Below are positions 43,182 to 52,531 of a stretch of 64,000 bases of DNA, one piece after another. The notes under the pieces were generated by a model. The model ran no database searches, had not been told where the DNA came from, and saw only the letters and a program-made list of their open reading frames with translations. Position 1 is the stretch's first letter, and every line of letters begins with the position of its first letter. This DNA comes from Deltaproteobacteria bacterium (GTDB taxonomy: Bacteria; UBA10199; JADGCS01): the NCBI GenBank assembly GCA_024233595.1, contig JACKPK010000002.1:185864-249863 (forward strand), given 5' to 3'. The position numbers were made by a program, and so were the translations under genes.

Positions 43182-44698
43182 TTTTTTTTTTCTGGCGTTT
43201 CACTTTTGATCAAAAACCGAGGTGCGTTGCCAGAGTATTTTGCCAGCAACTCTTCCACTTGCGAGACACGTTCAATGACAATGTCTTTGGAAGAAGTCTT
43301 TTCGCCAAAGCCAACCTGAACCTGATCTTTTGAAAACGAGATTGGCTTCGCGTCTTTTAATAATGTTCCCAAAGGAGGTTTTTCTTTGGTGACCCATTTT
43401 ACAAACTCGTACCACGAAGAAGCGTCTTGCTGATTGTTTTCTGTTTGAGGAGCCGTTCCTGTGGAAGCTTGGACATTGCTTGCTTTGCTGGGAGCTGATC
43501 GGACAGGAGTTTGCGGTGCTTTTGCAGGGCTGGTTGCGGTTTGTGTGCTTGTTGAGGGCCGTGTTTGTTTGCCAGCGCGAGACTTGATGGTTTGCACCAA
43601 ATCAGCCAAGCCCATTAAGCTGCCAACGTGACAGAGTTTTACAAAGGCGATCTCTAAATTTGTTTTTTGAAAATCCCTGTTCTGCAATTGATTCAAGCAA
43701 GTGTAGAGGGTTTCGTATTGAGCAATTAATAAAGACAGATCGCTGTTTTCTTTTAGAGCAAGCAAGCTGTCTTTTTCGGAGGGGCTTAGGTCGTCGGGGG
43801 CCTGGCCTGTTGATTGCATTAAAATAAGATGACGTAAATTTTGCAAAATGGATTCAGCAAAAAGTTTAAGATCAAAACCACGTTCATCGACTTGTTGTAA
43901 AACAGCCAAAGCTTGTTCTGAGTTGGCTTGCACTAAGGCTTGTGAAGCTTCTAAAACCAAAATGCGATCAGCCAAACCCAAAGTGTTGCGCACTTGTTCT
44001 TCGCTGATGCTGTCTTGCGACAAGCTGGCGATTTGATCTAACAACGAGAGTGAATCGCGCACAGAGCCTTGCGCACAGCTGGCCACCAAATGCAGGGCGG
44101 CGTCTTCGATTTTGAGTTTTTCTTGCTGCGCGATGTTTTTTAAATGTGTGAACAAAGCCTGTGTGGTGAGTTTGCGGAAATCGTATTTTTGGCAGCGGCT
44201 TAAAATTGTGACTGGGATTTTATGAGATTCCGTTGTGGCAAAAATAAAAATCACATGCTCAGGTGGTTCTTCGAGCGTTTTGAGCAAGGCATTAAAAGCA
44301 CTTTGCGAGAGCATGTGCACTTCGTCGATGATGACAATTTTATAGCGGCCTTCGCTTGGTAAAAATTTGATTTGCTCGCGCAGGTCACGCACGTCATCAA
44401 CCAAGTTGTTGCTGGCGCCATCAATTTCTAAAACATCTAATGATTTACTAAGCGTGATGTCTTGGCAGTTGGAGCATTCTTGGCAAGGGGTGATCGTGGG
44501 GCCTTTTTCGCAGTTAATGGATTTGGCCAAGATGCGTGCCATGCTGGTTTTGCCCACACCGCGCACGCCGCTAAAAAGATAAGCGTGGTGTAACTTGTTA
44601 AGTTCCAACGCGTTTTTTAGGGTCTGCACGATGGCGTCTTGCCCAATGACTTGAGTGAAGTCTTGGGGACGGTATTTTCGAGCCAATGCCAATTTCAT
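43169..44698 (-). CDS. dnaX: DNA polymerase III subunit gamma/tau
   Basis: 509 residues in the uninterrupted frame. This clamp-loader ATPase has Walker A GVRGVGKTSMARIL, the zinc module (Cys residues in INCEKG and CQECSNC), Walker B IIDEVHMLS and the SRC sensor (ILSRCQKYDF). A Ser/Thr/Pro/Ala/Gln linker (about 375-425) leads to a C-terminal domain. The frame stops just after an A10 run, and the -1 frame continues with a plausible 47-residue tail (see the separate entry), so a longer tau-like form of about 553 residues is likely also made. It heads dnaX-ybaB-recR-coaC. Confidence 0.96.
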   Translation of the reverse strand: MKLALARKYRPQDFTQVIGQDAIVQTLKNALELNKLHHAYLFSGVRGVGKTSMARILAKSINCEKGPTITPCQECSNCQDITLSKSLDVLEIDGASNNLVDDVRDLREQIKFLPSEGRYKIVIIDEVHMLSQSAFNALLKTLEEPPEHVIFIFATTESHKIPVTILSRCQKYDFRKLTTQALFTHLKNIAQQEKLKIEDAALHLVASCAQGSVRDSLSLLDQIASLSQDSISEEQVRNTLGLADRILVLEASQALVQANSEQALAVLQQVDERGFDLKLFAESILQNLRHLILMQSTGQAPDDLSPSEKDSLLALKENSDLSLLIAQYETLYTCLNQLQNRDFQKTNLEIAFVKLCHVGSLMGLADLVQTIKSRAGKQTRPSTSTQTATSPAKAPQTPVRSAPSKASNVQASTGTAPQTENNQQDASSWYEFVKWVTKEKPPLGTLLKDAKPISFSKDQVQVGFGEKTSSKDIVIERVSQVEELLAKYSGNAPRFLIKSETPEKKKPLA

Positions 44699-44758
44699 AC
44701 ATGACCCCTAGATTTTTATGCTTGTGAGTGTCAATAGAGGATGGCAAAGGATTCCTCT

Positions 44759-45373
44759 ATGATTGAATTTGATCAAAAAGATTACCCCAATCTTAGTGAA
44801 GAAGTGCTTTTTAATCGCTACCGTGGCGGCGACACCAAGGCCTTTGATCACCTATTAGAGCGCACGCAAGGCCTCGTCTATTCACAGATTTTACGTTATT
44901 TTAAGAAACGCCAGCAAGCTGATGAAATCTTTCAGGAAGTTTTTTTCAAAGTTTGCAGAAATAAAGACCAATTTAGGGAGTCGGTGTCGTTTAAATCTTG
45001 GCTGGTGACGATTGCCAGGAACACCTGCATCGATCATCTGCGGAAGAAACAGCGTACACCGTTTATCGAATCCCTGGACAATCCAGAAGATGATCAACGG
45101 TCACTGAGCGAAACCCTGCCTGATGCCCAACTGGCGCCCGATGAGATCGCCAATTTGAAGCTCGAGGACTCGCAAGTGGCAGCGCTTTTGCAGCAATTGC
45201 CCGAAGAACAGAGTGAGACTTTTTTTATGAAGGTCATGCAAGATCTCACGTTTGAAGAGATTGGGCAGGCCATGAATTGTTCAGCGAACACAGCCAAATC
45301 GCGATACCGCTACGCTGTGAGTTCCTTGCAAGCTTTGGTCAAACGCCGCGAGTTTTTGCGTCAGGTTGTTTAG
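44759..45373 (+). CDS. ECF-type RNA polymerase sigma factor
   Basis: About 204 residues from the ATG at 44759, chosen because AAAGGA lies seven bases upstream; an in-frame ATG at 44741 would add six residues. Region 2 is seen as FDHLLERTQGLVYSQILRYF, then ADEIFQEVFFKV and FKSWLVTIARNTCIDHLRKK. Region 4 is LLQQLPEEQSETFFMKVMQD, then LTFEEIGQAMNCSANTAKSR. It should direct a small extracytoplasmic-stress-type regulon. The downstream membrane protein is the obvious candidate for its regulator, 24 bp away. Confidence 0.92.
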   Translation: MIEFDQKDYPNLSEEVLFNRYRGGDTKAFDHLLERTQGLVYSQILRYFKKRQQADEIFQEVFFKVCRNKDQFRESVSFKSWLVTIARNTCIDHLRKKQRTPFIESLDNPEDDQRSLSETLPDAQLAPDEIANLKLEDSQVAALLQQLPEEQSETFFMKVMQDLTFEEIGQAMNCSANTAKSRYRYAVSSLQALVKRREFLRQVV

Positions 45374-45397
45374 AGCCAAAATATTTAAGAGGTGATT

Positions 45398-46129
45398 ATG
45401 AGCTCAAATCGTTTGGATGTCACAGATCAAGAGTTATTCGATTATCACTTGGGTGTTGCTGATCCGCAAACATCACGCCGTGTTGAAGATGTGTTGCGTT
45501 CTTCTTCTAAGGCGCAAGCCAAGTTGAGGGAGTTCAAGGCCATTGAAGAGGCCTTTCAACGTGTGCCTTTGCAAAATCCTAGTCAGCAAGTTTTAGAGCG
45601 CGTTAAACAAATGGCGCGCAAAGAAGCCAAGCAAAGTGTTTGGCAGCAAGTGCAGGCTTTTTTAACAAGCCAACGTTTGGCTTGGGCGCTTATGGTTTTT
45701 GTTGTGGTGGGCGCCGGCGTGACCTTTAATGAACTTAAAAAACAAGACCCCATGAATTTTTCGGGTGAGGGTTCGGTTGCGGTGCAAGAGGGTTCTTCTA
45801 AAGAGTTGCTGGGTGCGCGCAAACAAGAGCTCAACGCAGAAACTGATCGTGAGCAAAGCAAATCCAATGTGACTTTAGGCGCAGGCCAGGGGTTGCAAAA
45901 CGCGCCACGCACCTTGAACGACGATTTGTCTAAAGCCCAAGAGTTTGTGAACTCAGGCAATGTGCAGGCGGCTTTGGCTTTGTTGCAAAAATTAGATCTG
46001 AATAGTGCTGATCTTGAGCAAAAGCGCTCTGCGCTTTCCTTGTGGGTTTCGGCTCTTCAAATGAACGAGCAACCTGAATTGGCCATGCAGAAGCAACAAG
46101 AGCTAGATGCGCTAGGGGTTAAGCCTTAA
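45398..46129 (+). CDS. Probable membrane-bound anti-sigma factor
   Basis: 243 residues. A cytoplasmic N-terminal helical part (TDQELFDYHLGVADPQTSRR) resembles the anti-sigma fold but lacks the His-Cys-Cys zinc motif. One membrane helix follows at about 95-112 (LAWALMVFVVVGAGVTF), then a periplasmic tail with a TPR-like end (KAQEFVNSGNVQAALALLQK). Start ATG 45398 has AAGAGG upstream. Position after an ECF sigma gene supports a regulator role, but the assignment is by context only. Confidence 0.65.
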   Translation: MSSNRLDVTDQELFDYHLGVADPQTSRRVEDVLRSSSKAQAKLREFKAIEEAFQRVPLQNPSQQVLERVKQMARKEAKQSVWQQVQAFLTSQRLAWALMVFVVVGAGVTFNELKKQDPMNFSGEGSVAVQEGSSKELLGARKQELNAETDREQSKSNVTLGAGQGLQNAPRTLNDDLSKAQEFVNSGNVQAALALLQKLDLNSADLEQKRSALSLWVSALQMNEQPELAMQKQQELDALGVKP

Positions 46130-46390
46130 GGATTAGGGGTATTGTTTTTGATGATTTTCGTATTTCTTCGTTGTTCAACGAAGCTCTGTCACCCCGGAAG
46201 CCCGAAGGGCTATCCGGGGTCTATCGTCTTTTTGAGGTTTTGAATACAGTTCTGCCTTGCTTAGTTTTTGCGATCTTTCTTTGGGTTGTTTAGGGGGATC
46301 TTTGTGATTAACTCGGATTAAGTAAGTAGCTTTTGGTGCTAAGAACTAGAAACCATGACGAAGGTCTGTTTTATGCTATTTTCAGTTTTC
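46130..46390. repeat. Intergenic hairpins, REP-like
   Basis: Two strong hairpins follow the anti-sigma-like gene: CTTCGTTG-TT-CAACGAAG (46166-46183), and a 13-bp stem made of ACCCCGGA/TCCGGGGT outside AGCCC/GGGCT (46191-46220). A short T-rich stretch (GTCTTTTTG) lies after the second. They could end transcription of the sigma operon or be a REP-type dispersed element. No gene is seen. Confidence 0.5.
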
Positions 46391-46750
46391 CTATCCCCCA
46401 CAATTTTCAAAATCGAAATCAATTTCCGCATGGTCTGTTTCGCAATAAACTTCAGCAGATCCTTCTAGGGAGGAATTTTTGCTAACTCGCAATTCCACTG
46501 TGATGGTTTCGCTTGTTCCATTGTAACTATGACCAACTAGCCAGCTGTTACTGATTTTTCCTGAAGAGTCGGTATCGAAGTATTCGTCACCACCTTCATA
46601 ATAACAGTCGATTTCGTCATTTGACTCGAAGTTACTTTCTTGAGTCACATGGTAGACTGCCGGGCACTCTGCAGCGGAACCGTAGTCTGCTTTTTCGGCA
46701 GTCATTGAACTTTCTCTGGCAGCACAAGCTAGTAATTGAAGTAAAAACAT
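46391..46750 (-). CDS. Small exported protein of unknown function
   Basis: 119 residues. The start at 46750 is supported by AGGAGA eight bases upstream; the longer open frame above it lacks one. The N-terminus MFLLQLLACAARESS is hydrophobic with a possible lipobox (LLAC), although it is very short and has no positive charge. The mature part is acidic, has several cysteines (AECPAV, IDCYYEGG, VYCETDH, ENCGG) and no recognised domain. It might be a disulfide-bonded secreted or lipoprotein product. It stands alone between two intergenic regions. Confidence 0.5.
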   Translation of the reverse strand: MFLLQLLACAARESSMTAEKADYGSAAECPAVYHVTQESNFESNDEIDCYYEGGDEYFDTDSSGKISNSWLVGHSYNGTSETITVELRVSKNSSLEGSAEVYCETDHAEIDFDFENCGG

Positions 46751-47076
46751 AAAAAATCTCCTGTTAATACTATTATCGTAGATTATATGGAAAGGTTGCT
46801 TGTTTTTTTTGAACAACAGGCGTCGCCCGATTTTGTGGTTTCTTTTTGTGGGACCAAATTCAGGTAAAAGTTTCTGATTTATGGGGGCGTTTGAAAAAAT
46901 AGCGAATTTCCCCCGATCCCTTGGCCTCATTGCGTCTCCGCCTGCGCGGGGTGGGGCTTTTCTCTTAAAATACGAATTGACATAACGAAAATTGCGATGC
47001 TAGTGGGTGGCTCCTTTATATTAAGGACCACCATTTTACACAGTTAAATTGTGTAAGTTATTGAAATATATATATT
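46751..47076 (+). promoter_or_regulatory. Upstream region of the ATP synthase operon
   Basis: A TTGACA at 46977-46982 is followed at about 18 bp by a weak -10 (TAGTGG). In the leader, TTACACA-GTTAAAT-TGTGTAA (47036-47056) forms a 7-bp inverted repeat 20 bp before the first ATG. This could be an operator or hairpin. No gene is visible in these 326 bp. Confidence 0.4.
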
Positions 47077-47511
47077 ATGGAACTTCTGCAACCAAACTGG
47101 ACCATTTTACCAATGTGGGTGATTTTTATCGCCTCTTATTTTGTACTCAATACTTTGGTGTTTAAGCCCACGCTTAAGATCATTGCCGAGCGCGAACGTC
47201 TCACCAAAGGCAAAACCAAAGAAATCGAATTCTTCAAGCAAGATTCCGAAATCAAATTTAAAGAATACGAAGCGCTTATGGCTGAAGCCCGCAGCTTGGC
47301 AAAAATTTCACGCGATGAAATCTTGCGTGCTGCTGAAGCGGAGCAAAAAGAAATCCTTGGCCAAGCGCGTTCCGAAGCCGAAAGCACCATGGAAGAAGTT
47401 AAGGCGCAAATCGCCTCTGAGATTATCTCTGCTCGCGAAGGCTTAAAAAGCAAAACAGATCAACTCGCAGAAGAAATGGTTAAAAAGCTAACCGAAAGGA
47501 AAGTCGCATGA
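47077..47511 (+). CDS. atpF': ATP synthase F0 subunit b'
   Basis: 144 residues. One N-terminal membrane helix (about 9-30, TILPMWVIFIASYFVLNTLV) is followed by a long charged helix, the peripheral stalk. It is paired with a second b-type subunit directly downstream, as in photosynthetic and deltaproteobacterial ATP synthases where b and b' form a heterodimer. It is the first gene of the operon and overlaps the next by four bases. Confidence 0.9.
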   Translation: MELLQPNWTILPMWVIFIASYFVLNTLVFKPTLKIIAERERLTKGKTKEIEFFKQDSEIKFKEYEALMAEARSLAKISRDEILRAAEAEQKEILGQARSEAESTMEEVKAQIASEIISAREGLKSKTDQLAEEMVKKLTERKVA

Positions 47512-48059
47512 ATAAGCTCTCTTTCTTTATCGTGTTGATTTTAACTTTGGCTTTGCCTGGTGTTTCTTTTGCTGCTGAAGGCCATGGCCCAGATCCTTTT
47601 GGCATCATCAACTTTTTTATCCTCATCACGCTTTTGTTTTTGGTCCTTAAAAAACCAATTCCTCAATTTTTTCGTGGACGCGCTTTAAAAACCAAGCTCG
47701 CTATCGATGAAGCGCAAAAAGCTTATGACGATGCTTTTCGTCATTACGAAGAAATCCAATGCAAACTCAAAAACGCTGATGTCGAAGGCAAAGAGTTATT
47801 GGCTTCTATTAAAGAAGAGGCCGAACTCGAAAAACAAAAGATTGTGGTTCAGGCGCGTGAGTTGGCCGAAAACATTAAAAAAGACGCCAAGCGTTTGGCT
47901 GATCACGAGATCAAGCGTGCGCGCGTTGCTCTTAAAGAGGAAGCCATTTCAATAGCAGCCGAATTGGCAGCCGAAAAAATCAAAACGCGTCTTTCGGCAG
48001 ATGATCATCAACAAATTGGCAAAGAGTTTGTTGGCCAAATCCAAAAGGAGAGTGCCTAA
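47508..48059 (+). CDS. atpF: ATP synthase F0 subunit b
   Basis: 183 residues. A signal-like hydrophobic N-terminus (MNKLSFFIVLILTLALPGVS then FAAEG) precedes the membrane helix (FGIINFFILITLLFLVLKKP) and a long amphipathic stalk helix. An extra N-terminal signal on b is typical of deltaproteobacterial sequences. The stop is directly followed by atpH. Confidence 0.92.
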   Translation: MNKLSFFIVLILTLALPGVSFAAEGHGPDPFGIINFFILITLLFLVLKKPIPQFFRGRALKTKLAIDEAQKAYDDAFRHYEEIQCKLKNADVEGKELLASIKEEAELEKQKIVVQARELAENIKKDAKRLADHEIKRARVALKEEAISIAAELAAEKIKTRLSADDHQQIGKEFVGQIQKESA

Positions 48060-48611
48060 GTGATTCAGGATCTGGTGGCAAAGCGCTACGCACGCGCACT
48101 GATTGAGTTAGCGGAAGAGAGCCAAGGCATCGATACTCTGGGAACAGAGCTCAAAAATGTGCTGAAGCTTTTTAACGACAACAAAGAGCTTTCGTTTGTT
48201 TTGTCTACAAAAGGTGTGGCAGTTGTTTCGCGTATTAATATATTAGAGAAAATTGCTGCTAAAGTGTCTTTGTCGCAAGTCGTGTTGAACTTCTTAAAAT
48301 TGTTGGTGCGCAAAGGCCGTGTCGATATTTTCGAAAACATTGTGGCGCAGTATGCGATTTTGGCAGATCAACGCCAAGGCCGTCAGAAGATGCAAGTGAT
48401 GAGCGCTGTTGAGCTAGCAGAGTCGGTCTACAGCGATTTGGCCGCGCATTTTGAAAACAAGCTTTCTAAAAAAATGATTATTGAAAAACGCATTGAACCT
48501 GATGTTTTGGGTGGCGTTTGTGTTCGGATTGGCGATCAAGTGTTTGATTACACTTTGGCGTCGCAAATTAAAAACATGAAGTCTGCTGTGTTGAACGACC
48601 CAGTAAACTGA
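48060..48611 (+). CDS. atpH: ATP synthase F1 subunit delta
   Basis: 183 residues. It links the b stalk to the alpha3beta3 head. The N-terminus LVAKRYARALIELAEES and C-terminal EPDVLGGVCVRIGDQVFDYT are characteristic. It starts with GTG right after the atpF stop. The small size and all-helical N-domain agree with the OSCP/delta family. Confidence 0.94.
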   Translation: MIQDLVAKRYARALIELAEESQGIDTLGTELKNVLKLFNDNKELSFVLSTKGVAVVSRINILEKIAAKVSLSQVVLNFLKLLVRKGRVDIFENIVAQYAILADQRQGRQKMQVMSAVELAESVYSDLAAHFENKLSKKMIIEKRIEPDVLGGVCVRIGDQVFDYTLASQIKNMKSAVLNDPVN

Positions 48612-48642
48612 TTGATGGCAAAACAAAAACAAGAGAAGACCT

Positions 48643-50151
48643 ATGCAAATTAAAGCTGAAGAGATCAGTGATATCATTAAACAAGAGATTGTCGACTTTG
48701 ATAAAAAGGTGGATCACGCCGAAGTCGGAACAGTTATTTCTACTGGTGACGGGATCGCTCGTGTTCATGGCTTAGAAAAAGTCATGGCGAACGAATTGTT
48801 GGAATTTTCTAACGGCGTTAAAGGCATTGCCTTAAACCTTGAAGAAGACAACGTGGGTGTGGCGATCATGGGTCGCGACGTTGAAATCCGCGAAGGCGAC
48901 CTTGTTAAACGCACACACCGTATTGCAGAAGTTCCTGTTGGTGATGGCATGATTGGTCGTGTTGTGAACGCTTTGGCTGAACCGATTGATGGCATGGGCC
49001 CGATCGAAACCAAAGAGACACGTCGTGTGGAAGTAAAAGCTCCTGGTATTGTTGGCCGTAAATCGGTTCATGAGCCAATGCAAACTGGTATTAAAGCGAT
49101 CGACGCGATGATTCCAATTGGTCGTGGTCAACGTGAGTTGATCATTGGTGACCGTCAAACTGGTAAAACAGCTGTGGCGATTGACACCATCATCAATCAA
49201 AAAGGCCAAAACGTTTACTGTTTTTATGTGGCCATTGGTCAAAAGCAATCAACAGTTGCTCAGGTGGTTGATAAACTTAAAAAACACGGTGCTATGGAAT
49301 ACACCACTGTGATCGCAGCAAACGCTTCTGATCCAGCTCCTTTGCAGTTTATTGCTCCTTACACTGGTTGCGCTTTGGCAGAATACTACCGTGACAATGG
49401 CAAGCACGCGCTTATCATTTTTGATGATTTGTCTAAACAAGCTGTTGCTTACCGTCAGTTGTCGTTGTTGCTTCGTCGTCCTCCAGGTCGTGAAGCTTTC
49501 CCTGGTGACGTGTTCTATCTTCACTCTCGTTTGCTTGAACGTGCCGCTAAACTTTCTGATGAACGTGGTGGTGGCTCTTTAACAGCTTTGCCAATTATTG
49601 AAACTCAAGCTGGTGACGTTTCGGCTTACATCCCAACCAACGTGATTTCGATCACTGATGGTCAGATTTATTTAGAAACAGACTTGTTCTACGCAGGTAT
49701 TCGTCCGGCGGTGAACGTTGGTCTTTCGGTTTCTCGTGTGGGTGGTTCGGCGCAAATCAAAGCCATGAAACAAGTGGCTGGTACATTGCGTTTGGACTTG
49801 GCTCAGTATCGTGAGTTGGCGGCCTTTGCTCAGTTCGGATCAGATCTAGATAAAGCCACTCAGTTGCAGTTGGCTCGTGGTGAGCGTTTGGTCGAGGTCT
49901 TAAAACAGGGTCAGTATGTTCCTATGTCAGTCGAAAATCAGGTTCTTGAAATCTACGCGGCAACAGCAGGTTACATTGATAACATCCCTGTTAAAGATGT
50001 TCAGCGTTACTTAAAAGAACTCAGTGGCTTTGTTTCTAGCAAGCGTCCAGAGGTTATTGATTTGATCAAAACCAAGCAAAAGCTAGATGACGAAGTGAAA
50101 GAAAAACTCAACCAAGCGTTGGAAGAGTTTAACCAAATCTTTACGGCATAA
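48643..50151 (+). CDS. atpA: ATP synthase F1 subunit alpha
   Basis: 502 residues. The non-catalytic nucleotide-binding subunit has P-loop GDRQTGKTAVAIDT, the signature PAVNVGLSVSRVGGSAQ and the N-terminal VSTGDGIARVHG-type barrel (VISTGDGIARVHGLEKVMAN). Length is as in E. coli (513). Fourth gene of the operon. Confidence 0.98.
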   Translation: MQIKAEEISDIIKQEIVDFDKKVDHAEVGTVISTGDGIARVHGLEKVMANELLEFSNGVKGIALNLEEDNVGVAIMGRDVEIREGDLVKRTHRIAEVPVGDGMIGRVVNALAEPIDGMGPIETKETRRVEVKAPGIVGRKSVHEPMQTGIKAIDAMIPIGRGQRELIIGDRQTGKTAVAIDTIINQKGQNVYCFYVAIGQKQSTVAQVVDKLKKHGAMEYTTVIAANASDPAPLQFIAPYTGCALAEYYRDNGKHALIIFDDLSKQAVAYRQLSLLLRRPPGREAFPGDVFYLHSRLLERAAKLSDERGGGSLTALPIIETQAGDVSAYIPTNVISITDGQIYLETDLFYAGIRPAVNVGLSVSRVGGSAQIKAMKQVAGTLRLDLAQYRELAAFAQFGSDLDKATQLQLARGERLVEVLKQGQYVPMSVENQVLEIYAATAGYIDNIPVKDVQRYLKELSGFVSSKRPEVIDLIKTKQKLDDEVKEKLNQALEEFNQIFTA

Positions 50152-50160
50152 GTTGGATTT

Positions 50161-51024
50161 ATGGCAGGTTTGCGAGACATTAAAAAACGCATTGGGTCGG
50201 TTAAAAACACCCAAAAGATCACCAAGGCCATGAAAATGGTCTCGGCGGCAAAGCTTCGTCGTGCTCAGATGGCAGTCATGGGCAGCCGTCCTTATGCGGA
50301 CAAGCTTGGCTACATTGTCACAGACATTTTGGCTCAGTCAGAAGAGTTGCAAAAGAATCCTCTTTTTAAAAAACCAGAAGAGGTTAAAAAAGTTGAGATT
50401 CTTGTTTTCACTTCTAACCGTGGTCTTTGTGGTGGTTTTAACTCAAGCTTATTGCGTAAAACCGAAACCTTTTTGCGTCGCTTAGAAAAAGAAGGCAAAG
50501 AGTTTCGTTTGCTTGTGGTTGGCAAAAAGGGTCGTGAGTTTTTTAAAGCTCGTGGCCGAGAAGTTCACGACTACAAAGAAGATTGGGCTGTCTCTATTAA
50601 TTTTGATCAGGCCATTGAGTACACACAAAGCTTGGTGAACCGTTATGTTGCGGGTGAATTCGACGAGTTTTATTTGGTGTACAATAAATTTATTTCGGCA
50701 ATTTCTCAGGAAGAAACTTTTGAGAAATTCTTTCCTTTGGAAATGACTCAAGAAGAAACTTACGGAATCGATTACATTTATGAGCCGAATAAAGCTGAGA
50801 TTTTAGAAGCATTGTTGCCTAAATTTTTGGCAACTCAGTTGTACAAAGCTCATTTGGAGTCATTGGCGTCCGAGCTTGGTGCTCGTATGACAGCTATGGA
50901 TAATGCTTCAAAAAATGCAAAAGAGATGATTGGTGGATTGACCTTGCAATACAACCGCTTGCGTCAGGCAGCTATCACGACTGAGCTTATGGATATTGTT
51001 AACGGAGCTGAAGCCATTAGTTAA
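50161..51024 (+). CDS. atpG: ATP synthase F1 subunit gamma
   Basis: 287 residues. The rotating central shaft has its N-terminal coiled coil (MAGLRDIKKRIGSVKNTQKI then TKAMKMVSAAKLRRAQ) and the C-terminal AMDNASKNAKEMIGGLTLQY then NRLRQAAITTEL. Intact and of normal length. Confidence 0.97.
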   Translation: MAGLRDIKKRIGSVKNTQKITKAMKMVSAAKLRRAQMAVMGSRPYADKLGYIVTDILAQSEELQKNPLFKKPEEVKKVEILVFTSNRGLCGGFNSSLLRKTETFLRRLEKEGKEFRLLVVGKKGREFFKARGREVHDYKEDWAVSINFDQAIEYTQSLVNRYVAGEFDEFYLVYNKFISAISQEETFEKFFPLEMTQEETYGIDYIYEPNKAEILEALLPKFLATQLYKAHLESLASELGARMTAMDNASKNAKEMIGGLTLQYNRLRQAAITTELMDIVNGAEAIS

Positions 51025-51111
51025 GGTTTTGGTTTTAAAATTTAATTTGTAAATAAAGAGAAAACGATGACAGAGAACGTTGTTTCAATAAAAAACAAAC
51101 AGGAGAACGAC

Positions 51112-52527
51112 ATGGCGGAGAATCAAATTGGATCAATCACACAGGTGATTGGACCCGTGATCGACGTGCGTTTCGATAGCAAAGAATTACCAGAGATCAA
51201 CACAGCCTTGTTGGTGACTAACCCTGCGGTTAGCGATGAAGCTGATAACCTTGTGTTAGAGGTTTCTCAACATCTTGGAGAAAGCACCGTTCGTTGCGTG
51301 GCAATGGATTCCACAGAAGGTTTGGTTCGTGGCCAAGACGTTAAAAACACAGGTCAGCCAATCCTTATGCCTGTTGGTTCTGAAATTTTGGGCCGTATTT
51401 TGAACGTTGTGGGTAAGCCAGTGGATGAAGGTGGTCCGGTTACAGCCAAAAAGAAATTGCCGATTCACCGTGCTGCTCCTGAATTTGTTGACCAAGACGT
51501 GAACGTGCAAATGTTTGAAACAGGCATTAAGGTCATTGACCTTTTGGCTCCTTACTCTCGTGGTGGTAAGATTGGTCTTTTTGGTGGTGCCGGTGTTGGT
51601 AAAACCGTTTTGATCATGGAGCTCATTAACAACGTTGCCATGCAACATGGTGGTTACTCTGTGTTTGCTGGTGTTGGTGAGAGAACACGTGAAGGAAATG
51701 ACCTTTGGAACGAAATGAAAGAATCAGGCGTTTTGGACAAAACATGTCTGGTTTATGGTCAAATGAACGAACCTCCAGGTGCTCGTGCTCGTGTTGCTCT
51801 TTCGGCTTTGACTGCGGCAGAATATTTCCGTGATGACGAAGGTCAGGACGTTCTTTTGTTCGTCGATAACATCTTCCGTTTTACTCAGGCTGGTTCTGAG
51901 GTGTCGGCCCTTCTTGGTCGTATTCCTTCAGCGGTGGGTTACCAACCAACATTGGCAACCGAAATGGGTAACTTGCAAGAGCGCATCACAACAACTTCAA
52001 AAGGCTCGATCACATCAGTGCAAGCTATTTACGTTCCTGCGGATGACTTGACTGACCCTGCGCCAGCGACAACCTTTGCTCACTTGGATGCGACAACCGT
52101 TTTGTCTCGTCAGATTGCCGAGCTTGGTATTTACCCTGCGGTGGATCCTTTGGATTCAACATCTCGTATTTTGGATCCTCAAGTTGTGGGTGATGAGCAC
52201 TACGGCATTGCTCGTGATGTCCAAGGTATTTTGCAACGTTACAAAGATTTGCAAGACATCATCGCGATTTTGGGTATGGATGAATTGTCTGAAGAAGACA
52301 AACTCACTGTGTCTCGTGCGCGTAAGATTCAAAAATTCTTGAGTCAGCCTTTCTTTGTTGCTTCTCAGTTTACTGGACTTGACGGTAAATATGTGAAACT
52401 CGAAGACACGATCCGTGGTTTCAAAGAAATCATCGATGGTAAACACGATGATGTTCCTGAGCAAGCCTTTTACTTGGTTGGAACAATCGAAGAAGCTTTG
52501 GAAAAAGCAGAAAAATTGGTGGCTTAA
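51112..52527 (+). CDS. atpD: ATP synthase F1 subunit beta
   Basis: 471 residues. The catalytic subunit has P-loop GGAGVGKTVLIMEL, catalytic Glu in GVGERTREGNDL and the DELSEEDKLTVSRARKIQ C-terminal motif. ATG 51112 is chosen because a CAGGAG lies six bases upstream and the protein then opens with the usual QIGSITQVIGPVIDVRF; an ATG at 51067 would add 15 residues. Most conserved gene of the operon. Confidence 0.98.
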   Translation: MAENQIGSITQVIGPVIDVRFDSKELPEINTALLVTNPAVSDEADNLVLEVSQHLGESTVRCVAMDSTEGLVRGQDVKNTGQPILMPVGSEILGRILNVVGKPVDEGGPVTAKKKLPIHRAAPEFVDQDVNVQMFETGIKVIDLLAPYSRGGKIGLFGGAGVGKTVLIMELINNVAMQHGGYSVFAGVGERTREGNDLWNEMKESGVLDKTCLVYGQMNEPPGARARVALSALTAAEYFRDDEGQDVLLFVDNIFRFTQAGSEVSALLGRIPSAVGYQPTLATEMGNLQERITTTSKGSITSVQAIYVPADDLTDPAPATTFAHLDATTVLSRQIAELGIYPAVDPLDSTSRILDPQVVGDEHYGIARDVQGILQRYKDLQDIIAILGMDELSEEDKLTVSRARKIQKFLSQPFFVASQFTGLDGKYVKLEDTIRGFKEIIDGKHDDVPEQAFYLVGTIEEALEKAEKLVA

Positions 52528-52531
52528 TTTT

